A DNA stretch of 64,000 bases, taken from NCBI RefSeq assembly GCF_020618415.1, contig NZ_CP085344.1, forward strand, positions 186,001 to 250,000. The letters are read 5' to 3'. Within the stretch, counting starts at the first letter, position 1; the number at the start of each line of letters is the position of its first letter. Under the pieces are notes generated by a model. It was not told the DNA's origin and made no database searches. It saw nothing but the letters and a program-made list of their open reading frames with translations. The position numbers and the translations under genes were made by a program. The stretch is from Cupriavidus sp. MP-37. Its GTDB lineage: Bacteria > Pseudomonadota > Gammaproteobacteria > Burkholderiales > Burkholderiaceae. Below, one piece after another: positions 58,638 through 64,000 of this stretch.

Positions 58638-59552
58638 ATGACGTTCTTCTTTGAAATCCTGCTCGGCGGCCTGCTGTCGGGACTGATGTACTCGCTGGTG
58701 GCGCTGGGCTTCGTGCTGATCTACAAGGCCTCGGGCGTGTTCAACTTTGCCCAGGGCGCGATGGTCTACTTTGCCGCGCTGGCGGTGGTGGGGCTGATGG
58801 ACAAGGGCATGCCGATGTGGGCGGCGGTGATCGGCGCCTTCGTGGTGATGATCCTGGTCGGCATGAGCACCGAGCGCTTCGTGCTGCGCAAGCTGGTCAA
58901 CCAGCCGCCGATCACGCTGTTCATGGCAACCATCGGGCTGTCGTTCTTCCTCGAAGGGCTGGGACCGCTATTGTTCGGCAACGAGGTGCGCCCGATCCAC
59001 CTGGGCATCGTCGACGAGCCGATCGAATCAATCCTGACCAATTTCAACATCGTCATCTCCAAGTTCGACCTTGCCGCCGCCGCCATCGCCGGCGTGCTGG
59101 TGGGATCGCTGGCGCTGTTCTTCCAGTACACCAAGGTGGGACGCGCGCTGCGCGCGGTGGCGGACGACCACCAGGCCGCGCTGTCGCTGGGCATCCCGCT
59201 GCAGAACATCTGGGCCATCGTGTGGGGCGTGGCGGGTTTCGTCGCGCTGGTGGCGGGCATGCTGTGGGGCTCGCGCAATGGCGTGCAGTTCGCGCTGACG
59301 CTGACCGCGCTGAAGGCGCTGCCGGTGCTGATCCTGGGTGGCTTCACCTCGGTGCCCGGCGCCATCGTCGGCGGGCTGATCATAGGCGCGTCGGAGAAGC
59401 TGGCCGAAATCTATATCCCGCCGGTGTTCCAGTCGATGTTCGGTGGCAATTTCGGCGGCATCGAAGGGTGGTTCCCGTATGTGTTTGCCTTGCTCTTCCT
59501 GCTGGTGCGGCCCGAGGGGCTGTTCGGTGAGAAGCACATCGACCGCGTCTGA
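58638..59552 (+). CDS. livH: LivH-type branched-chain ABC permease
   Basis: A 304-residue inner-membrane permease with eight or so hydrophobic spans: LLGGLLSGLMYSLVALGFVLIYKASGVFNFAQGAM, the family N-terminal signature, then GRALRAVADDHQAALSLGIPLQ (the EAA-like coupling loop) and LGGFTSVPGAIVGGLIIGASE. ATG 58638 begins the canonical N-terminus. It pairs with LivM. Confidence 0.92.
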   Translation: MTFFFEILLGGLLSGLMYSLVALGFVLIYKASGVFNFAQGAMVYFAALAVVGLMDKGMPMWAAVIGAFVVMILVGMSTERFVLRKLVNQPPITLFMATIGLSFFLEGLGPLLFGNEVRPIHLGIVDEPIESILTNFNIVISKFDLAAAAIAGVLVGSLALFFQYTKVGRALRAVADDHQAALSLGIPLQNIWAIVWGVAGFVALVAGMLWGSRNGVQFALTLTALKALPVLILGGFTSVPGAIVGGLIIGASEKLAEIYIPPVFQSMFGGNFGGIEGWFPYVFALLFLLVRPEGLFGEKHIDRV

Positions 59553-59576
59553 CCGACTTCGCACAGGAGACTTGCC

Positions 59577-60653
59577 ATGTTTTATCGTGAAGCCGGCCAG
59601 TTCAAGACCAGCTACGTCACCGACAGCCAGATCTTCCCGATCCGCCAGGACCGCATCGGCTTTGCCGTGCTGATGGCGGTGGCCTTCGTGGCGATCCCGT
59701 TCATCGGTTCGGAATACTGGTTCTCGGCCATCCTGATCCCGTTCCTGATCTTCTCGCTGGCGGCGCTGGGGCTGAATATCCTGACCGGCTATGCCGGCCA
59801 GTTGTCGCTGGGCACCGCGGCCTTCATGGCGGTGGGCGCGTACGCGGCCTACAACTTCCAGCTGCGCATCGAAGGCATGCCGGTGCTGCTGACCTTTATC
59901 CTGGCGGGCCTGTCGGCGGCGCTGGTGGGGGTGGCGTTCGGGCTGCCGTCGCTGCGCATCAAGGGTTTCTACCTGGCGGTGGCGACACTGGCGGCGCAGT
60001 TCTTCGTGGTGTGGGCGCTGACCAAGTTCCCCTGGTTCTCCAACAACAGCTCGTCGGGCGTGATCACGGCGCAGCGGCTGGACCTGTTCGGCTTTGCCAT
60101 CGACACGCCGGTGAAGAAGTACCTGTTCGTGCTGGCCATCGTCACGGTGCTGGCGCTGGCGGCCAAGAACATGGTGCGCTCGGCGACCGGCCGCGCCTGG
60201 ATGTCGGTGCGCGACATGGACGTGGCGGCGGAAGTCATCGGCATCCCGCTGATGCGCACCAAGCTGCTGGCGTTCGCGGTCAGCTCGTTCTACTGCGGCG
60301 TGGCCGGCGCGCTGTACGCGTTCTGCTACCTGGGCTCGGTGGAGCCGGACGGCTTCTCGCTGGACCTGTCGTTCCGCGTGCTGTTCATGATCATCATCGG
60401 CGGCGTGGGCAGCATCCTGGGCTCGTTCCTGGGTGCCGCCTTCATCCTGCTGCTGCCGATCTTCCTGGACAACGTGCTGCCGCCGCTGGCCTCGCTGCTG
60501 CACCTGCCCTTTACCAATGCCACCGTGTCGCACATCCAGCTGATGGTGTTCGGCGGGCTGATCATCTTCTTCCTGATCGTGGAGCCGCACGGGCTGGCCC
60601 GGCTGTGGCAGATCGCCAAGGAGAAGCTGAGGCTGTGGCCGTTCCCGCACTGA
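59577..60653 (+). CDS. livM: LivM-type branched-chain ABC permease
   Basis: A 358-residue permease with the LivM core LGLNILTGYAGQLSLGTAAFMAVGAYAAY, GLPSLRIKGFYLAVATLAAQF, the coupling loop GRAWMSVRDMDVAAEVIGIPLMRTKLLAFAVSSFYCGVAGAL and IIGGVGSILGSFLGAAFILLLP. It lies 24 nt after livH. AGGAGACTTGCC precedes ATG. Confidence 0.93.
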   Translation: MFYREAGQFKTSYVTDSQIFPIRQDRIGFAVLMAVAFVAIPFIGSEYWFSAILIPFLIFSLAALGLNILTGYAGQLSLGTAAFMAVGAYAAYNFQLRIEGMPVLLTFILAGLSAALVGVAFGLPSLRIKGFYLAVATLAAQFFVVWALTKFPWFSNNSSSGVITAQRLDLFGFAIDTPVKKYLFVLAIVTVLALAAKNMVRSATGRAWMSVRDMDVAAEVIGIPLMRTKLLAFAVSSFYCGVAGALYAFCYLGSVEPDGFSLDLSFRVLFMIIIGGVGSILGSFLGAAFILLLPIFLDNVLPPLASLLHLPFTNATVSHIQLMVFGGLIIFFLIVEPHGLARLWQIAKEKLRLWPFPH

Positions 60654-60763
60654 CGGAGCGGGGTTCCCGATGTACCTGACTTATCTGGCTTACCGCAGTT
60701 CCTGTGTGAAGTACTGAAGCTTACGCATAACGAAACGCTCCACCGAGGGCGAAGGAGACTGTC

Positions 60764-62101
60764 ATGACCAACCTGATCCGCAATGTGCAACGCGCCGCCC
60801 TGGTGGTCAGCGCCGCGGCTGCACTGCTGGCGCCGGCGGTGCCGGCACTGGCGCAAAGCAACGAGCAGTTCATCGCGCTGCCGAGCTATCGCGTGGGGCC
60901 CTACGGCGCCAACGGGCAGTCCTGGTATGGCGGCTTCATCGACTACCTCAACTACGTCAACCTGAAGGATGGCGGTGTCAACGGCGTCAAGCTGAGCTGG
61001 GAAGAGTGCGAGACCGAGTACAACAACGCCAAGGGGGTGGAGTGCTACGAGCGCCTGAAGGCCAAGAACGCCACCACCAAGGGCACCGCGTACCACGCCA
61101 TGTCGACCGGCATCTCGTATGCGCTGGTCGACAAGACCGCGGCCGACAAGGTGCCGCTGGTGATGATGGGCTACGGCCGCACCGACGCGGTCGACGGCTC
61201 GGTGTTCCCGTACGCGTTCCCGCTGGTGACCACGTACCAGATGCAGGTCTCGGCCATCGTCAAGTACCTGGCCAGCAAGAGCGGCGGCTCGCTGGCCGGC
61301 AAGAAGATCGTCTACCTGTACCACGACTCGGCCTACGGCAAGGAGCCGATCGTGGCGCTGCAGGCCGAGGCACGGCTGGGCAAGTTCAACCTGGTCGAGA
61401 TCCCGGTGGCGCACCCGGGCAACGAGCAGGGCGCGCAATGGCTGAAGATCCGCCAGGAGAACCCTGACTACGTGATCTTCTGGGGCTGGGGCGTGATGAA
61501 CCAGACCGCGCTGAAGGCGGCGCAGAAGGTGGGCTTCTCGCGCGAGAAGATGATCGGCTCCTGGTGGGCGGGCTCCGAGGAAGACACGGTGCCGGCCGGC
61601 GATGCCTCCAAGGGCTACATGAGCGCGACCTGGAACGTCGCGGGCAAGAACGTGCCCCTGATCGCCGATATCGAGAAGGTGGTCTACGGCGCCGGCAAGG
61701 GCAACATGCAGGACAAGAACAAGGTCGGCTCGGTGCTGTACAACCGCGGCGTGTCGGCGGCGGTGGTGACGGTGGAAGCGGTGCGCGTGGCCCAGGCCAA
61801 GTTCGGCAAGGGCAAGCCCATGACCGGCGAGCAAATGCGCTGGGCCTTCGAGAACCTGAACCTGACCAACGCCCGCCTGCAGCAGCTGGGCGCTACCGGC
61901 CTGCTGCCGGAGATCAAGACCAGCTGCGAGAACCACGAGGGCTCGGGCAAGGTGAAGATCCAGCAGTGGGACGGCAGCAAGTGGGTGGTGGTGTCGGACT
62001 GGATCGAGGGCAACAAGAGCCTGATCCACCCGCTGTTCAAGGCCACCGCGGCGCAGTACGCGAAGGAGAAGGGGATTACGCCGGCGTGCTCGAAGAGCTG
62101 A
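60764..62101 (+). CDS. Periplasmic substrate-binding protein of the liv-type transporter
   Basis: A 445-residue type I periplasmic binding protein with a signal peptide (VVSAAAALLAPAVPALA before QSNEQ). It shows the two-lobed Peripla_BP_6 pattern: NGQSWYGGFIDYLNYVNLKDGGVNGVKLSWEECETEYNNAKGVECYERL, AYHAMSTGISYALVDK and KKIVYLYHDSAYGKEP. It is longer than LivJ/LivK (about 370) and belongs to a group seen with acyl-CoA synthetase genes, so an organic acid ligand is likelier than leucine. AAGGAGAC precedes ATG. Confidence 0.9.
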   Translation: MTNLIRNVQRAALVVSAAAALLAPAVPALAQSNEQFIALPSYRVGPYGANGQSWYGGFIDYLNYVNLKDGGVNGVKLSWEECETEYNNAKGVECYERLKAKNATTKGTAYHAMSTGISYALVDKTAADKVPLVMMGYGRTDAVDGSVFPYAFPLVTTYQMQVSAIVKYLASKSGGSLAGKKIVYLYHDSAYGKEPIVALQAEARLGKFNLVEIPVAHPGNEQGAQWLKIRQENPDYVIFWGWGVMNQTALKAAQKVGFSREKMIGSWWAGSEEDTVPAGDASKGYMSATWNVAGKNVPLIADIEKVVYGAGKGNMQDKNKVGSVLYNRGVSAAVVTVEAVRVAQAKFGKGKPMTGEQMRWAFENLNLTNARLQQLGATGLLPEIKTSCENHEGSGKVKIQQWDGSKWVVVSDWIEGNKSLIHPLFKATAAQYAKEKGITPACSKS

Positions 62102-62127
62102 TTGCCCTCGACGCCCGACGGTTTGCT

Positions 62128-62243
62128 CCCCTCTCCCGCTGGCGGGAGAGGGGTGGGGGTGAGGGCGGGCGCTGGCAATAGCGAGGCCATTCACTGCGTG
62201 GCAACGCCCGCCCTCACCCCAACCCTCTCCCAGAGGGAGAGGG
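62128..62243. repeat. Composite REP-like element (two palindromes)
   Basis: CCCCTCTCCCGC and complement (62128-62153), linker GGGGGTGAGGGCGGGCG, unique centre, CGCCCGCCCTCACCCCAACC, then CCCTCTCCC/GGGAGAGGG (62223-62243). The linkers themselves are inverted repeats, so the whole unit can fold into one long structure between the binding-protein gene and livF. Confidence 0.88.
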
Positions 62244-62304
62244 AGTACACCGACAGCAAGCTGCAAGTCCAACGCAACATCGCCACACCAACCCGACCCG
62301 CACC

Positions 62305-63120
62305 ATGAGCCTCCTGTCCGTCAACAATATCGAAGTCATCTACGATCACGTGATCCTGGTGCTCAAGGGCGTTTCGCTCGAAGTGCCGGAGGGCAAGATC
62401 GTGGCGCTGCTGGGTGCCAACGGCGCGGGCAAGACCACCACGCTCAAGGCCATCTCCAACCTGCTGCAGGCCGAGCGCGGCGATGTCACCAAGGGTTCGA
62501 TCGAATACCGCGGCGACCGCGTCGACCAGCTGACGCCCAATGACCTGGTGCGTCGCGGCGTGATCCAGGTGATGGAAGGGCGCCACTGCTTCGCCCACCT
62601 GACCATCGAGGAGAACCTGCTTACCGGCGCCTACACGCGCGGCCTGTCGCGCGGCCAGACCCGCGACGAGCTGGAAAAGATCTACGAATACTTCCCGCGC
62701 CTGAAGACGCGCCGCAAGTCGCAGGCGGGCTACACCTCCGGCGGCGAGCAGCAGATGTGCGCGATCGGCCGGGCCATGATGGCCAAGCCCGCGATGATCC
62801 TGCTGGACGAGCCGTCGATGGGGCTGGCGCCGCAGATCGTCGAGGAGATCTTCGAGATCGTGCGCGGGTTGAATTCACGCGAGAACGTCAGCTTCCTGCT
62901 GGCCGAGCAGAACACCATGGTGGCGCTGCGCTATGCCGACTACGGCTACATCCTGGAGAACGGCCGCGTGGTGATGGACGGCGACGCCGAGTCGCTGCGC
63001 ACCAACGAGGACGTCAAGGAGTTCTACCTGGGCGTGGCCGCCAATGACGCCGATGGTCCAGGCCGCAAGTCGTTCCGCGACGTGAAGAGCTACCGCCGCC
63101 GCAAGCGCTGGCTCGCCTAG
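62305..63120 (+). CDS. livF: LivF-type ABC transporter ATP-binding protein
   Basis: A 271-residue ATPase: LLSVNNIEVIYDHVILVLKGVSLEV, Walker A GANGAGKTTTLKAI, signature YTSGGEQQMCAIGRAMM, Walker B ILLDEPSMGLAP and switch LAEQNTMVALRYADYGYILENG. It is slightly longer than usual LivF (about 235) because of a C-terminal basic tail (RKSFRDVKSYRRRKRW). It completes the GHM-SBP-F importer, though a long composite palindrome precedes it. Confidence 0.93.
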   Translation: MSLLSVNNIEVIYDHVILVLKGVSLEVPEGKIVALLGANGAGKTTTLKAISNLLQAERGDVTKGSIEYRGDRVDQLTPNDLVRRGVIQVMEGRHCFAHLTIEENLLTGAYTRGLSRGQTRDELEKIYEYFPRLKTRRKSQAGYTSGGEQQMCAIGRAMMAKPAMILLDEPSMGLAPQIVEEIFEIVRGLNSRENVSFLLAEQNTMVALRYADYGYILENGRVVMDGDAESLRTNEDVKEFYLGVAANDADGPGRKSFRDVKSYRRRKRWLA

Positions 63121-63202
63121 CAAGCGACCGTTCCACCCGGCTTGCCACCACGCGCACCGCAGCGCGGGGCAGGCCGCATCCCATTCCCTGACGCACAGCA
63201 CC

Positions 63203-64000
63203 ATGCCCGAATACTTCGATCCGCTCGAAACCCGCGCGCCGGAAGTCCGCGAGCGGGCGCTCCTTGCCGCCCTGGCAAGCCAGGTGGCCCATGCGCGCGA
63301 GCACGCGCCCTACTTTGCCGAGCTGCTGAGCGGCGTCGATCCGCGCCTGCTGACTTCGCGTGCGGCGCTGGCCGAACTGCCGGTGACGCGCAAGTCGGAC
63401 CTGAGCGCGCGCCAGCGTGCGCTACCGCCGCTGGGCGGACTCAACGCGACGCCGCTGGGCAAGCTGCGCCACGTGTTCCAGTCACCCGGGCCGATCCACG
63501 AGCCCGACGGCCACGAGGCGGACTGGTGGCGCACCGCGCGCGCCATGCACGCCGCGGGCTTTCGCGCCGGCGACCTGGTCTACAACACCTTCTCCTATCA
63601 CTTCACCCCGGCCGGCATGATGATGGAAAGCGGCGCGCACCGGCTGGGCTGCTGCGTGTTCCCGGCCGGCGTGGGCCAGACCGATTCGCAGGTGCAGGCG
63701 CTGGCCAGCCTGCAGCCGGCGGCCTATGCCGGCACGCCGTCGTTCCTCAAGCTGCTGCTCGAGCGCGGCGATGAACTCGGCACGCCCTGCACCAGCCTGG
63801 CCAAGGCGCTGGTCTCGGGCGAGGCGCTGCCGCCGTCGCTGCGCAACTGGTTCCAGGCGCGCGGCGTGCGCGTGCAGCAGATGTACGGCACCGCCGATGT
63901 CGGCCTGATCGCGTATGAAACCGAAGGCGGCGACGGCTGGGTGGTGGACGAGGGCGTGCTGGTCGAGATCGTCGAACCCGGCGGCTCGCGGCCCATGCCC
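63203..64000 (+). CDS. Phenylacetate-CoA ligase-like AMP-dependent synthetase (partial)
   Basis: The first 266 residues are present; the gene runs off the window end. The N-terminus PEYFDPLETRAPEVRERALLAALASQVAHAREHAPYFAELL and ELPVTRKSDL match the PaaK family, which activates aromatic acids with ATP and CoA. NTFSYHFTPAGMMMESGAHRLGC and RVQQMYGTADVGLIAYE (adenylate-binding YGTAD) are visible. As the last gene of the liv cluster it is a second acid-activating enzyme beside the one at 55603. Family sure, substrate open. Confidence 0.86.
   Translation, partial: MPEYFDPLETRAPEVRERALLAALASQVAHAREHAPYFAELLSGVDPRLLTSRAALAELPVTRKSDLSARQRALPPLGGLNATPLGKLRHVFQSPGPIHEPDGHEADWWRTARAMHAAGFRAGDLVYNTFSYHFTPAGMMMESGAHRLGCCVFPAGVGQTDSQVQALASLQPAAYAGTPSFLKLLLERGDELGTPCTSLAKALVSGEALPPSLRNWFQARGVRVQQMYGTADVGLIAYETEGGDGWVVDEGVLVEIVEPGGSRPMP

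Overview
The window is a GC-rich (roughly two-thirds G+C), densely coded bacterial chromosome segment. Gene content points to a beta-proteobacterium of the Burkholderiaceae, most like Cupriavidus/Ralstonia: a Kdo 3-hydroxylase beside metK, a SAH riboswitch in front of ahcY, TPP-riboswitch-controlled thiCOSGE, fused isobutyryl-CoA mutase IcmF followed by HIT and PaaH, several Bug/liv-type uptake genes and two MocR regulators. This is judged from family knowledge; no database search was run.

Layout. 1-1.3 kb: 3' end of metK and kdoO. 1.35-6.4 kb: aldehyde dehydrogenase, GMC oxidoreductase and AidB-like acyl-CoA dehydrogenase. 6.6-12.7 kb: TPP riboswitch and thiC-thiO-thiS-thiG-thiE plus a GNAT gene. 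12.9-14.2 kb: thioesterase and convergent thiD. 14.3-17.2 kb: SAH riboswitch, ahcY, small holin-like membrane protein, metF. 17.5-29.1 kb: housekeeping (Mut7-C RNase, 5-formyl-THF cycloligase, lytic transglycosylase, NDUFA9-like protein, GST, cca, MidA-like methyltransferase, FolM-like reductase, folB, ttcA, lipoprotein). 29.3-32.6 kb: glmU-glmS. 32.8-34.8 kb: LysR/Bug pair. 35.1-37.6 kb: bacterioferritin, tRNA-Cys, ArsN2-like acetyltransferase, DmeF-like metal exporter. 37.8-46.7 kb: a promoter/operator in front of a tiny ORF, then two MocR regulators bracketing beta-alanine/malonate-semialdehyde catabolism, a VOC protein and an APC permease. 46.8-51.8 kb: icmF, hit, paaH. 51.8-54.2 kb: accessory patch with a gutted RhuM-like gene, a His-rich exported protein and an IS110/IS1111-type element. 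54.2-64 kb: DUF3293, Crp/Fnr regulator, then an acyl-CoA synthetase plus livG-H-M-SBP-livF cluster that ends in a truncated PaaK-like ligase.

How genes fit together. metK, ahcY and metF are three enzymes of the SAM/methionine cycle, and the SAH riboswitch ties ahcY output to its own substrate. The thi operon makes both halves of thiamine; ThiD sits apart on the other strand. BAPAT plus MmsA convert beta-alanine to acetyl-CoA, and the divergent MocR is the likely regulator. IcmF/PaaH and the liv/acyl-CoA synthetase cluster belong to acyl-CoA metabolism.

Non-coding structure is the most unusual aspect. A dispersed intergenic palindrome family (core CCCTCTCCCGC / GCGGGAGAGGG) occurs at seven loci, single or as paired composite units. 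The IS element sits exactly inside one composite unit. Operators that can be read directly include shared AACTGTnC half-sites at both MocR loci, a MerR-type promoter with a 19-bp spacer before icmF, an AcrR-like palindrome embedded in a promoter at 37.8 kb, and an 18-bp palindrome before the Crp/Fnr gene.
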